From Bog-756 sp963730685 (GTDB lineage Bacteria; Actinomycetota; Acidimicrobiia; Acidimicrobiales; RAAP-2), in NCBI GenBank assembly GCA_963730685.1, contig CAVSSP010000003.1, positions 248,001-312,000 of the forward strand: 64,000 nt of DNA, given 5' to 3'. A program made the position numbers and the translations under genes. The notes under the pieces were generated by a model. The model ran no database searches and had not been told where the DNA came from. It saw only the letters and a list, made by a program, of their open reading frames with translations. Of this stretch, positions 36,543 through 45,951 are shown in pieces. Numbering within the stretch: position 1 is the stretch's first letter; every line of letters begins with the position of its first letter.

Positions 36543-37424
36543 CTACCCTGCGGCCGAATCCCCGAGGCCTGAAGCCCGCGTCGGGTCGGGTGCCTGGGGA
36601 GATGGAGGGACGAACTCGGGGTCCGGTTCGAAGAATTGCAGCACCAGTGCCTGGAGCCCGGCCGAGAACAGCGTCCACTCCTGGTCCTCACCGTTGCGCC
36701 CGGTGGGCTGGGTGAAGCGTTCGAGGTCACCGGAGACGTGCTGGCGCAGCGAGTAGCCCTGGCCACATGCGGTGACGGCGATGGTGAACTGACGCATGGT
36801 CCACGGGTGACGAAGCCGCAGGCCCAGAAAGGCGATCAGGCCGACGTATGTCTCCTCCCAGAACGCGGTCACCGACTCGTACCCCTCGAGCAGGGCGGCA
36901 CGCACCCGCGACCGCTGGTCCGGGTGGGACGTGGTGGTGGCGATGGCGACCACCGAGATCCAAAGTGACCAGGTCGGCGAGCTGCTGATCGCCTGGCTGT
37001 TGGCGGCCCCACCGAGCCGGCACAGCTCCTGCAGGGTCCACAACCTCGACTCGGCGGTCGAGAGGTCGGCCTCCTCGAGAACGGACAGCAGCGCCTCGAG
37101 CGTCAGCTCCACCTCGGTCCGGCCTTCGTCCTGGACCATGGCGACGAGGACGTCAGCCTGGAAGTCGGCCTGGTTCTCCCAGACCCGCCGGATGACCGAG
37201 GCGTTGGTCAGCTGCTGTCCCGTGTCCTGCTCGACCCGATCGAAGACCCGTTTGAAGGTCAGGTTGCTCGAGCCGGTATCGATGCCCTCCTCATGCAGGA
37301 TGTCCCTCCCGGCTTGCAGGAGAAGCGAGCGCAGGTCCTCGCGGCTCCGCCGTGTCCTGGGCTTCACGCCCGACGCATCGACCGTGTCACGCGATCCGCC
37401 GTGGTGGTCCACCGTCACCTCCAT
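36543..37424 (-). CDS. TetR-like transcriptional regulator
   Basis: A 293-residue protein. The N-terminal region (RRSREDLRSLLLQAGRDILH, then a helix-turn-helix-like QQLTNASVIRRVWENQADFQ) fits a divergent TetR DNA-binding domain with a longer loop than usual. The long helical C-terminus may bind a ligand. It lies divergent from the acetoacetate-decarboxylase-family gene with only 130 bp between starts, and a 36-bp palindrome lies in that spacer. It is therefore the best candidate for the local regulator of the 37.5-41.8 kb cluster. Family assignment is by pattern only. Confidence 0.65.
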   Translation of the reverse strand: MEVTVDHHGGSRDTVDASGVKPRTRRSREDLRSLLLQAGRDILHEEGIDTGSSNLTFKRVFDRVEQDTGQQLTNASVIRRVWENQADFQADVLVAMVQDEGRTEVELTLEALLSVLEEADLSTAESRLWTLQELCRLGGAANSQAISSSPTWSLWISVVAIATTTSHPDQRSRVRAALLEGYESVTAFWEETYVGLIAFLGLRLRHPWTMRQFTIAVTACGQGYSLRQHVSGDLERFTQPTGRNGEDQEWTLFSAGLQALVLQFFEPDPEFVPPSPQAPDPTRASGLGDSAAG

Positions 37425-37508
37425 GGATCAATCTTGAGCTTGTTCGGCCCGTGAGTCGAATTGTCCCGCCGGCGCAGGTCGAGCGGGTCTCCCTCGTCCG
37501 TGCCATGC

Positions 37509-37544
37509 TTTCCCCCGACGGATGTGACCGTCCGTCGGGGGAAA
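37509..37544. promoter_or_regulatory. 36-bp perfect palindrome between regulator and decarboxylase genes
   Basis: TTTCCCCCGACGGA-tgtgaccg-TCCGTCGGGGGAAA: perfect 14-bp arms with an 8-nt spacer. It ends 10 bp before the ATG at 37555 and lies 85 bp from the divergent TetR-like start. It fits an operator for that regulator; as RNA it would form a very stable hairpin next to the start codon. No U-run follows, so a terminator is less likely. Confidence 0.6.
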
Positions 37545-37554
37545 GGGGAACTCG

Positions 37555-38370
37555 ATGGGCGAGGACAGAAGCGGTGCCCGCGCACCGGGGGTCAGATACG
37601 GTGCCCGCGCACCGGAGCGCATCTCCAATCGCGAGGTCGAGGCGACGTCCAATCTGATCTGGTCGCAGGCGGTGACCGTGATCTTCGAAACGGATCCCGA
37701 TGCGGTCGCCGCGGTGCTGCCACGGCCGCTCGAGCCCTCGGTGTCGGGACCTGCGTCGGCGCGGCTCCGGATCGCGGTGGTCGACCTCGGGACCGGCCTC
37801 AAACCGTTCGGCGCCGGATGGTTCGGTGTCCGGGCCCGTCACGGTGAGACCGAAGGCGAGTACGCCCTCTTCATGCCGATGACCACCGAACAGGCCACCG
37901 TGGGCGGGCGCGAGACCTTCGGGGAGCCCAAGAAGATCGCCGACGTCGAGCTCGAGGTCGACGGCGACTCGCTGACCGCCCGGATCGCCCGGATGGGCTC
38001 GAGCGTCGCCGAGCTGAACGGCGTCCTCGGTGACCCACAGCCGGGGTACGAGATCGACAAGCTCGACTTCTACTTCAAGCCCCTTCCCGACCCCGGGGGG
38101 GACGGCCTGGAAGGGGACCCGGCGTTCGTCTACTGCCGGCGCCACGAGACCGCCCGATTGGTGCGGCCGGTCAGCGGGGAGTGCAAGCTGCTCGAGGCCC
38201 CGCTGGATCCGATCGCCGACATCCCCGTGTGGAAGGTCCTGTCCTACGAGTACGCCGAGATCGCCTCCACCCAGACCGGGGAGGTCGTGGACCGCGTCCC
38301 CGCCGAATGGCTGGTCCCCTTCATGCACCAGCGCTACGACGACCTGAGCGTGCTCGGGGCACGACGGTGA
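37555..38370 (+). CDS. acetoacetate decarboxylase-family protein
   Basis: A 271-residue member of the ADC family, enzymes that decarboxylate beta-keto acids or catalyse related aldol/hydratase chemistry through a Schiff-base Lys. Family motifs are LPRPLEPS, GEYALFMPMTTEQATVGGRE and FGEPKKIADVELE; the Lys pair at about residues 126-127 is the likely catalytic site. LVRPVSGECKLLEAPLDPIADIPV is also typical. Residues 1-22 are low-complexity (GARAPGVRYGARAP), so the true start could be downstream. The stop overlaps the GTG of the first amidohydrolase gene (GTGA), showing they are co-translated. Confidence 0.85.
   Translation: MGEDRSGARAPGVRYGARAPERISNREVEATSNLIWSQAVTVIFETDPDAVAAVLPRPLEPSVSGPASARLRIAVVDLGTGLKPFGAGWFGVRARHGETEGEYALFMPMTTEQATVGGRETFGEPKKIADVELEVDGDSLTARIARMGSSVAELNGVLGDPQPGYEIDKLDFYFKPLPDPGGDGLEGDPAFVYCRRHETARLVRPVSGECKLLEAPLDPIADIPVWKVLSYEYAEIASTQTGEVVDRVPAEWLVPFMHQRYDDLSVLGARR
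37573..37615. repeat. duplicated palindromic 16-mer ggtgcccgcgcaccgg
   Basis: Two exact copies (37573-37588 and 37600-37615), 27 bp apart, each with self-complementary ggtgc/gcacc arms. They lie in the first 60 bp of the decarboxylase-family reading frame, where they encode GARAP twice. They are either a low-complexity N-terminus or, if translation starts later, a pair of operator sites in the leader. Confidence 0.7.
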
Positions 38371-39644
38371 GTGACGTCCCCCAGACCGGTTCGGATCCTT
38401 ACATCATCGTGTCCGCCGATGGCCACGCCGGCCTGGCGTGCGAGGACTACCGCCCCTACCTCGACGCCAGGTACACCGATGCCTTCGACGACTATCTGGA
38501 CGAACGGATGGCCCACCGCGAGGAGTCGCTCACGTTCAACTATGACTACATCATGGGGTGGGAGAAGGACAACGAGGAAGGCCTCAAGGGTGCGTTCGAC
38601 CCGGTTATCCGCGACAAGGAGCTCGACGCCGACGGTGTCTCCGCCGATGTCCTGTTCGCCGACGCCGACGCGGTGACCGGCATGGCATCGCCGCCGTTCG
38701 GTGCGGGCCTGTTCGCCGGGGCGATCGAAGACCCCGAGCTGGCCTTCGCCGGGGCCCGGGCCCACAACCGGTTCCTCGCCGACATGTGCTCCCACTCCCC
38801 CCACCGGCGGGGCGGGATCGCTCTGGTGCCCATCACCCACGACATCGGGCGGGCCGTGGACGAGATCGAGTGGGTGGCGGCCCAACCGGGCATCCGGGGC
38901 ATCATGATCCCGACGATGTGGCGGAGCCGGACGCCCTACAACGACGCCGTCTACGACCCGGTGTGGGCCGCCTGCGAGGCGGCGGCGCTTCCGGTCCACA
39001 CCCACTCGGGTGAGGCGCCCATGGAGGAGTACGGCGACCACACCGGGGTGTATCTGGCCGAAGTGGTGTGGTGGGCCGTCCGTCCCGCCTGGCACCTGCT
39101 GTTCAGTGGGGCGTTCGAACGCCACCCCGGGCTCAAGTTCGTGGTCACCGAGGCGGCGGCCTACTGGGCGCCCGACATGATGTGGAAGTGGGACCAGTAC
39201 ATGGGTGGCGGCCACACGACCAAGAAGATGGCCGCGCTGTTGGCAGGAAAGATCTCCAAGCTCCCGTCGGACTACTTCGGCACCAATATCTTCATCGGTG
39301 CCTCCACGATGTCCAAGGAGGAGATCCGGCGCCGCTACGTCATCGGAACCGACGTCGTGATGTGGGGGACCGACTACCCGCACCCCGAAGGCACCTGGCC
39401 CCACACGCTGCCGCGGTTGAAGGCGGACTTCGCCGAGGTCCCTGTGGACGACACCGCCCGGATGCTGGGACTGAACGCGGCCCAGGTGTACGGGTTCGAC
39501 CTCGAGGAGCTGAGACCCATTGCCGCCCGGATCGGGCCCACCCCCGACGTGCTGGGCCAGGATCCCTCCCGGTTCAGCGATCCCGAGGCCCGGGCCGGTG
39601 CCCGGTGGTGGAAGGCGGAGTACGGGGTGGCTCCTCCCGGCTGA
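38367..39644 (+). CDS. amidohydrolase_2-family protein, SADGHAG subtype
   Basis: A 425-residue TIM-barrel metal-dependent hydrolase/decarboxylase. The N-terminus reads YIIVSADGHAGLACEDYRPY, where the HxH of classical members is reduced to one His. Further metal and fold motifs are PVHTHSGEAPMEEYGDH, HLLFSGAFERHPGLKFVVTE, FIGASTMSKEEIRRRY and VMWGTDYPHPEGTWPHT (catalytic Asp). Homologues are frequent in mycobacteria and uncultured actinobacteria and mostly lack assigned substrates. GTG 38367 overlaps the decarboxylase stop. A second, divergent paralogue follows on the other strand. Confidence 0.88.
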   Translation: MSDVPQTGSDPYIIVSADGHAGLACEDYRPYLDARYTDAFDDYLDERMAHREESLTFNYDYIMGWEKDNEEGLKGAFDPVIRDKELDADGVSADVLFADADAVTGMASPPFGAGLFAGAIEDPELAFAGARAHNRFLADMCSHSPHRRGGIALVPITHDIGRAVDEIEWVAAQPGIRGIMIPTMWRSRTPYNDAVYDPVWAACEAAALPVHTHSGEAPMEEYGDHTGVYLAEVVWWAVRPAWHLLFSGAFERHPGLKFVVTEAAAYWAPDMMWKWDQYMGGGHTTKKMAALLAGKISKLPSDYFGTNIFIGASTMSKEEIRRRYVIGTDVVMWGTDYPHPEGTWPHTLPRLKADFAEVPVDDTARMLGLNAAQVYGFDLEELRPIAARIGPTPDVLGQDPSRFSDPEARAGARWWKAEYGVAPPG

Positions 39645-39653
39645 GGCCGACCC

Positions 39654-40904
39654 TCACCACGACCGGAGGACCTGATGGCGGTCGAAGGCGTTGCACGTCG
39701 AGCCGGTGGGGTAGTTGTCGACGGGCAACGGGGTCGCCACCTCGGCGACCGTCGGCCCGATCACGTCGCCGATGGCCCGCAGCCCCTCGAGGTCGAAGCC
39801 GTACAGATCGGCGGCGTTCTGCTCGACCATCTGCCGGGTCTCGACGGGGTCGCAGGTACCGAAGGCGGCCCGCAGGGCCTCCCTCGTGAAGGGGTAGCTG
39901 CCCTCGGAATGGGGGTAGTCGGCTCCCCACATGATGCGGCCCACGCCGACGTCGTGGCGCAGCTCGGATTCGCTGGCCCGCAGGAAGCTCGCCCCGATCG
40001 AGAAGTTCCGCTCGAAGTACTCGGTCGGTGTCATCGACATGCCCTTGGCCGCCGCTCCGAAGAAGTTGGCCTCGGCGGCGTCACCGAGCGTCATCCGCCC
40101 GTAGAACCAGTCGAGCGTCTCGAGTCCCCTCGGGAGCCACGCCAGGCCCTGCTCGGTGAGCGCCACCTTCAGGCCGGGATGCCGTTCGAGCACACCCCCG
40201 AAGATGAGGTGCCAGGCCGACCGGTGGGAGAACCAGGGCAGCTCCACCAGCATGATGGCCCGGGCCACCTCGGCGTCGCCGTAGTCGGGCAGGCCGCCGC
40301 CCCCGTGGATGTTGACGACCACCCCCAGCTCCTCGCACAGGTCCCACAGCGGTTCGTAGGCCGGGTCCCAGAGTGGGGGGAGACCCGAGCCGGGCGGAAG
40401 TGACGGGAGCAGGATCCCCCCGAAGGGACCCAGGGGAGCGAAGGTGGCTGCCGCCCAACGGACCTCGGCCAGGGCGTCCTCGATGCGGTTGGCGAAGATC
40501 TGGACGACGCCGGCGCGCCGCCCGGGGACCTTGGCGCAGAACTCGGCCAGCCAGCGGTTGTGCGCCTGGATGCCGGCCCACCGCCGGTCGTACTCGGACT
40601 CGGTCGGCGGGAGGGCCACGAGGCTCCCCTCTTCGAAGAAGGGCGGGACGGTGTTGGGAAAGATCACCTCGGCGGTGATGCCGTCGGCCTCGTTCTCGGC
40701 CAGCCGGCGGTCGGAGTCCCAGCTCCGGTAGGCCGTCGGTGCCAGAAGGTCGGCGAAGGGGTTGACGTAGTGCGCCGCCCAGTCGTCGAAGTCGGTGAGC
40801 CAGCCGGAGGCGAGGTAGGGCCGGTAGTCGGCGACATCGGCGCCGGCGTGGGCGTCCGCCGAGATCACGGTGTAGCGGTCGTCCGGTGCTCGATCGGTCA
40901 CCAC
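39654..40904 (-). CDS. amidohydrolase_2-family protein, SADAHAG subtype
   Basis: A 416-residue paralogue of the preceding gene, on the opposite strand and ending 10 bp from it. It shares the N-terminal signature YTVISADAHAGADVADYRPY, VNIHGGGGLPDYGD, HLIFGGVLERHPGLKVALTE and IMWGADYPHSEGSYPFT. The FSIGASFLRASESELRHDVG stretch aligns with the other copy's FIGASTMSKEE. The start is GTG 40904 (AGGGGG upstream). Conservation of the metal residues in both copies suggests both are active on related substrates. The upstream SDR gene ends 42 bp before. Confidence 0.88.
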   Translation of the reverse strand: MVTDRAPDDRYTVISADAHAGADVADYRPYLASGWLTDFDDWAAHYVNPFADLLAPTAYRSWDSDRRLAENEADGITAEVIFPNTVPPFFEEGSLVALPPTESEYDRRWAGIQAHNRWLAEFCAKVPGRRAGVVQIFANRIEDALAEVRWAAATFAPLGPFGGILLPSLPPGSGLPPLWDPAYEPLWDLCEELGVVVNIHGGGGLPDYGDAEVARAIMLVELPWFSHRSAWHLIFGGVLERHPGLKVALTEQGLAWLPRGLETLDWFYGRMTLGDAAEANFFGAAAKGMSMTPTEYFERNFSIGASFLRASESELRHDVGVGRIMWGADYPHSEGSYPFTREALRAAFGTCDPVETRQMVEQNAADLYGFDLEGLRAIGDVIGPTVAEVATPLPVDNYPTGSTCNAFDRHQVLRSW

Positions 40905-40945
40905 GGCATCCCCCTGATCGTCCGATGCTCGGTCACGCTACCAAG

Positions 40946-41827
40946 TCACCCGAGCCCTTCGAGAGCCGAAGGTGGGAGCTCGCCGTTCCCGATGGCGTCG
41001 GCTCGGGCGTGGAGCAGCTGGGCGGACTGCTCGAGGTTGTGGCCGATCACGAACCGGCCCTCTTTGACCCCCCGGACGGCGTATCTCCCCAGTTCGGCGA
41101 GGTCGACGGTGTCGGTGGGGCGTCCGGCGGCGGCCAGCGCCGCCTTGAACTCGGCGAAGGTGGTCCCCGGGGCCGGGGGGCGTGGCCTCTGGCGGGCGAG
41201 GGCGGACGGGCGGTTCCTCTGGGCTTCCCACAATCCCGTGTCGAGGAGTCCGCCCGACGGGTAGAACACCGCCGCCCGCAGATTGGTGTGCTGGGCGATG
41301 AACTGGTGGGCCAGGGCTTCGGTGAAACAGCTGATGGCAGCCTTGGACGACGCGTACACCGACGCATAGGGGACCGGCGCGATCCCGCCGTCCCCCGACG
41401 AGGTGGTGACGACGACGCCCCGCGCTCCTGTCTCGATCATCCGGGGCACGAAGGCGAGTACCCCGTTGGCCGTCCCGAAGACGTTGACGCCGAAGCACCA
41501 CCGCCAGTCGTTCGGCTCCTGGTCCCAGGGGTTGCCACCCCCTCCCGAGGTCACGCCGGCGTTGTTCCACAGCACGTGACAGGCGCCGTACTCCCGGAAG
41601 ACCAGATCGGCCAGGGACTCCACGGACGAGGCGTCGGAGACGTCGGTGACCACGCCGCGTACCGCACCGCGACCACCGAGCTCCTCCACCGCCCGGTCGA
41701 GCACCGGGGCCTCGATGTCGGCGATCACCACCCGGCAGCCCTCGTCCAGCAGCGCTTCGACGATGCCGCGCCCGATACCGGCGGCGCCGCCCGTGACCAC
41801 GGCCACCTTGTCCTGCAGATCCTCCAC
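40946..41827 (-). CDS. short-chain dehydrogenase/reductase
   Basis: A 293-residue classical SDR. The cofactor motif is VAVVTGGAAGIGRG at the N-terminus, the acidic residue in VVIADIEAP favours NAD(H), and NNAGVTSGGG is the structural motif. The catalytic Ser lies in VVVTTSSGDGG, with Tyr and Lys in VYASSKAAISCF. GTG 41827 follows GGGGGA. It is upstream of the second amidohydrolase on the same strand and likely oxidises or reduces an alcohol/ketone in the same pathway. The long tail (RPRPPAPGTTFAEFKAAL, then GVKEGRFVIGHN) is common in mycobacterial-type SDRs. Confidence 0.92.
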   Translation of the reverse strand: MEDLQDKVAVVTGGAAGIGRGIVEALLDEGCRVVIADIEAPVLDRAVEELGGRGAVRGVVTDVSDASSVESLADLVFREYGACHVLWNNAGVTSGGGGNPWDQEPNDWRWCFGVNVFGTANGVLAFVPRMIETGARGVVVTTSSGDGGIAPVPYASVYASSKAAISCFTEALAHQFIAQHTNLRAAVFYPSGGLLDTGLWEAQRNRPSALARQRPRPPAPGTTFAEFKAALAAAGRPTDTVDLAELGRYAVRGVKEGRFVIGHNLEQSAQLLHARADAIGNGELPPSALEGLG

Positions 41828-41976
41828 GACGTCCCCCCGGAGCCGACCACGGGCGGATCGGCCACGACATGCTGGCACAGCCGGCCGGGATGTGCCCCGT
41901 GGGCTGCGTGGCACTGCCGGCGGCTCAAGGTTGGGGCCGATTCGGGCCGAAGAGAAGAGGAAGGAAGGGAACGGCG

Positions 41977-43317
41977 ATGACGGCTGGCAAAAATCTGCCC
42001 CAAGGCAAGCGTGGGAAGGTCCGAGCGATCGACGCCTCCCCCCGCAGGCTGGCCATCGAATCCCTGCGCGCCATCGTCGGCCTGCTGTTGGCGTTCACCG
42101 TGGTGTGGTGGATCAGCCGGTCACTCGGCCTGCAGCGCGGCTTCGGCGGCTTCGCCCTCACCGCCCTCATTTACCTGGGCGCCGCCGGGGCGGCCCTCAC
42201 CATCACCAGCGGCCTCCCCATCCACAACGCCCTGGCCGCCCAACGCCTGGAGATCGACGAGAAAGAGGAGCAGCTCAGGTCGGCCGCCAGCCGTCATCAG
42301 TTCACCGCCGACCTCCACGACGCCCTCGAGATGGCCGAGCAGGAACCCGATGTCCTCCAGGTGGTCGGACGGGCGCTCGACCTGGTGTCGGACGGGCCCG
42401 GCGAACTCCTCCTGGCCGACTCGAGCCGATCGCACATGCAGGGTGCCGCGTCCTCCCCGGCGAACGGTGCCCCGGGGTGCGGTGTGGGCACGCCGTGGGG
42501 CTGTCCGGCCGTGCGTCGGGGGCAGTCCATCGAATTCTCCGACAACCACGCACTGGCCACGTGCCCCCACCTGGCCGCCCGCCCCGGCGAGCTGTCGGCG
42601 CTGTGCATCCCGGTGACCGTGCTCGGCACGCCGACCGGCGTGCTCCACCTCACCGGTCCGGCCGGGCGCGTGCCGGACGCGTTGCAGCGGGCCCGGGCCG
42701 AGACGGTGGCGACCCAGGTCGGGGCGCGGGTCGGCCTGCTCCGGGCGATGGCATCCAGCCAGCTGGCTGCCGCCACCGACGTGCTGACCGGCCAACTCAA
42801 CCGGCGCAGCCTCGAAGAGGAGCTGCGGCGCCTCGACGACGAACGCGTGCCCTACACGGTGGCCTTCGCCGACCTCGATCACTTCAAGGTCCTCAACGAC
42901 ACCCATGGTCACGCCGCCGGTGATCGGGCGCTGCGCCACTTCACGACCGTGGCCAGCTCGGTGATCCGTACCGGCGACAAGATCTGCCGGTTCGGTGGTG
43001 AGGAGTTCCTGTTGGTCTACGTGGGCTGTGACGTGACCGAGGCAGCCCCCATCGTGCACCGCCTCCGCACGTCGTTGGCGTCCTCGATCGCGGCGTCCGG
43101 AGTGCCTCCCTTCACGGTCAGCGTGGGCCTGGCGGACACCAGTTACGGGGACAACGCAGCCGAGATCATCGCCCAGGCCGACGACGCCCTGCTGACGGCG
43201 AAGCGTGAGGGGCGGGACCGCATCATCATCGCCACGAGATCCTCCCCGGATCACGAAGGGGCCGGCCCCTTGACCGTGCGGGAGGCACTGGCACCGGAGT
43301 CACAGCCGGCTCCTTGA
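41977..43317 (+). CDS. diguanylate cyclase (membrane-anchored, GAF-like and GGDEF domains)
   Basis: A 446-residue protein that likely makes c-di-GMP. Two N-terminal helices (about 28-50 and 53-75: AIVGLLLAFTVVWWI, LTALIYLGAAGAALTI) anchor it. A coiled stretch leads to a GAF-like sensor (about 105-265) containing four Cys (CGVGTPWGC, CPHLAARPGELSALC), which could bind a metal or cofactor. The C-terminal GGDEF domain has DVLTGQLNRRSLEEELRRLD, FADLDHFKVLNDTHGHAAGD and an active GGEEF. An RTGD autoinhibitory I-site lies five residues before it. The ATG follows AAGGAAGGGA. No phosphodiesterase domain is attached. Confidence 0.92.
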   Translation: MTAGKNLPQGKRGKVRAIDASPRRLAIESLRAIVGLLLAFTVVWWISRSLGLQRGFGGFALTALIYLGAAGAALTITSGLPIHNALAAQRLEIDEKEEQLRSAASRHQFTADLHDALEMAEQEPDVLQVVGRALDLVSDGPGELLLADSSRSHMQGAASSPANGAPGCGVGTPWGCPAVRRGQSIEFSDNHALATCPHLAARPGELSALCIPVTVLGTPTGVLHLTGPAGRVPDALQRARAETVATQVGARVGLLRAMASSQLAAATDVLTGQLNRRSLEEELRRLDDERVPYTVAFADLDHFKVLNDTHGHAAGDRALRHFTTVASSVIRTGDKICRFGGEEFLLVYVGCDVTEAAPIVHRLRTSLASSIAASGVPPFTVSVGLADTSYGDNAAEIIAQADDALLTAKREGRDRIIIATRSSPDHEGAGPLTVREALAPESQPAP

Positions 43318-43433
43318 CCACTCCGGCCCAGGTCGGAGGGGGTGTGGAGTGCGTGGGCGTCTCCCCGGTGCCATGATCTGGCGGCGCCCGTTCCTCGGGA
43401 TCGGGCCGCGCTGACGTCCTAGGGGGGAAATCC

Positions 43434-45942
43434 ATGCGTATCGGTGTGCGGGCCACGTCGCGTTCAGCCGTGCTGGTGGCCGTGGCCGTCGTCGTGTTGG
43501 GCCTGAGCCCGACGGCGACCACCGTGGCCGGCGCCGCCGGCCGCCCGGGCGGGAAGGCCGCTGATGCTGCCGGCGGGAGGCCCACCCACCCCGGCCTGAG
43601 AGGTGGTGGCTCGATCGACGAGGCGTGGTTGACGGGGGCCACGCCGGGTGACCGGATCTCGCTGCTCGAGGGAACCACCACGGTGGCGAACCCGGCTGAT
43701 CCGGGCGTGGCCGACTCGCTGGGGTCCCTGATCGTCCGGGACCTCTCGCCCGGGCCCGGTTACCGGTGGCTCGACCGGACCACGGGCCGACGGACGGCAC
43801 CGTTCAGCGTCCTGGCCCCGGGACGGAACCCGGGTGTCGCTGCACCCCTCTACACCCGCCAGCCGATGCACCAGGGGCTCAACTACCTGACCATGCGGGA
43901 CGGCATCGAGCTGGCGGCCACGGTCCGCTACCCGTACGGGAGCACCTGCAGCGCAGCCAGTCCCTGTCCCACGGTCATCGAGTACTCCGGCTACGCCACG
44001 GCTGGTCCCACCGACCCCATCCCGACACTCCTGTCCGAGGCGACGCACGCGCCGTGCACCGACTGCGGCGATCCCAACCTGCTCCCCGATACGGCCACCG
44101 CCGTCGGGTCGGTCCTGGCCCGCGTGTCGGGGTTCGCCACGGTCAGCCTCCAGATGCGGGGTACGGGTTGTTCCGGTGGCGCCTTCGACCTCTTCGGGTA
44201 CCCGTCCGACTATGACGCCTACGACGCCATCGAGATCGTGGCCCATCAGCCCTGGGTGGCCCGGCACCGGGTCGGGATGGTCGGCATCAGCTACTCGGGC
44301 CTCTCCCAGTTCCCCGCGGCCGGCACCGACCCGCCGGGCCTGTCGGCCATCGCCCCCATGAGCCCGACCGACGATCTCTTCTCGACCGGCTACCCCGGCG
44401 GGATCTACAACGACGGCTTCGCGGCCAGCTGGATCGCCCAGCGCATCGACGACGCCATGCCCGCGGCCGCCTTCAGCGGTGGCCACCTGGTCCAGCGCTC
44501 GCCGACCCCGGTCACCAACGTCGGCCAGCCGTGGACGTACTACGAGATCGACGCGGAGATGGCCGCCGACGGCGGATCGTCTTCCTGCCTGGCCAACCAG
44601 GCGCTCCACCAGCAGTCCGAGAGCCTGGCCAGTCTCGTCGGTCCCCAGATGGTGGCCCCGGGCACCGGGCCCGGGCGCCAGCCCTCCCTCTTCGACCGCC
44701 GCTCGATGATCGTCGCCGCCGGCCGCATCCGGGTGCCGATCTTCCTGTCCGGTGCGCTCCAGGACGAACAGACCGGACCGCAGTGGCCGGCGCTGATCGA
44801 TGCCGTCCCGAAGACGACACCGCTGTTCGTGAACATGGTCAACGGCAACCACATCGACTCGACGGACCCCCAGACGATGAGCCGCTGGCTCGAGTTCCTC
44901 GACATCTACGTCGCCCACAAGGTCCCGGCCCAGCCCAGCCCTCTGGCGGCCACCATCCTCGACCAGTTCACCGGCTTCGCCTCCAGCGTCTCGTCCCAGG
45001 CGCCGTTGCCGGCCATCCGGTTCACCGGTGCCGGCAACGTGGCCCGGGCCCGGGCGGAGTTCGTCAGCCAGACGCCGAAGGTCCGGGCCCTGTTCGACAA
45101 CGGTGCCGGGGCCGCCGGGCCGGGTGCCATCCAGTCGACCTACTCGGCCGACTTCTCCAGCTGGCCACCGGCCGGCTCGGTGAAGAAGCTGTTCCTCGGT
45201 CCCGACGGATCGATGGGAGGGTCGGCTCCAGGCGGGCAGTCCAGCACCGGGTTCACCCTCGATCCTGCGGCACGGCCACCGACCAGCCTCCCTGCCGACG
45301 GCAACGCCTGGCTGGCCGACCCCGGATGGGACTGGACCACCGTCCCGGCTGCCGACGGGATCGCGTTCCAGACGGCACCGTTCGTCCGTGCCACCACCAT
45401 CGCCGGTCCGGCGACCCTGGACCTGTGGGTCCGGTCCGGGGCGCCGGTCGAGGACTTCCAGGCAACCATCACCGAGGTCCGGCCGTCAGCGGCCCAGGAG
45501 GAGTACGTCACGTCCGGGTTCCTCCGGAGCTCGAACCAGTCCGACCTGCCTGATTCGACGGCCCTGTTCACCGATCCCGACTACACGGCCGGTGCGGCCA
45601 AGGCCCTGTCTGCCGAGTGCCTACACCCTGGTGAAGATCCCGATCGATCCGATCGTCCATACCTTCCGGCCGGGCACCGAGTTGCGGGTGGTCATCTCCG
45701 CTCCCGGTGGGGATCGGCCCATCTGGGAGTTCGACACCATCGACAGCGGGCAGCAGGCCACGGTGGGGCTGGGAGGCGCCGACGCGTCGGCGCTGGTGGT
45801 CAACGTCGTCGGGGGAGTGACCGCCACCACGTCCCTGCCCACCTGCAACTCGCTGCGCGGCGAGCCGTGCCGGGCCTACCAGGCCGAGGGGAACCAGACC
45901 GGCGCCGACCCAGTGAGGCGACTCCCTCCCCGACGGGCGTAG
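43434..45942 (+). CDS. secreted CocE/NonD-family serine hydrolase (X-Pro dipeptidyl-peptidase-like), frameshifted
   Basis: A signal peptide (about 1-35) is followed by an N-terminal beta-rich region and the alpha/beta-hydrolase domain (FATVSLQMRGTGCSGGAFDL; nucleophile Ser in VGMVGISYSGLSQF; MVNGNHIDS with the likely catalytic His). The C-terminal jelly-roll domain is typical of PepX/CocE (TLDLWVRSGAPVEDFQATIT). The frame breaks near 45606-45612: DPDYTAGAAKAL is in one frame and LPSAYTLVKIPIDPIVHTF in the next. Removing one base gives about 835 residues. Members cleave X-Pro dipeptides, cocaine-type esters or glutaryl groups; the substrate is not deducible. Confidence 0.85.
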
Positions 45943-45951
45943 CATCCCGTC

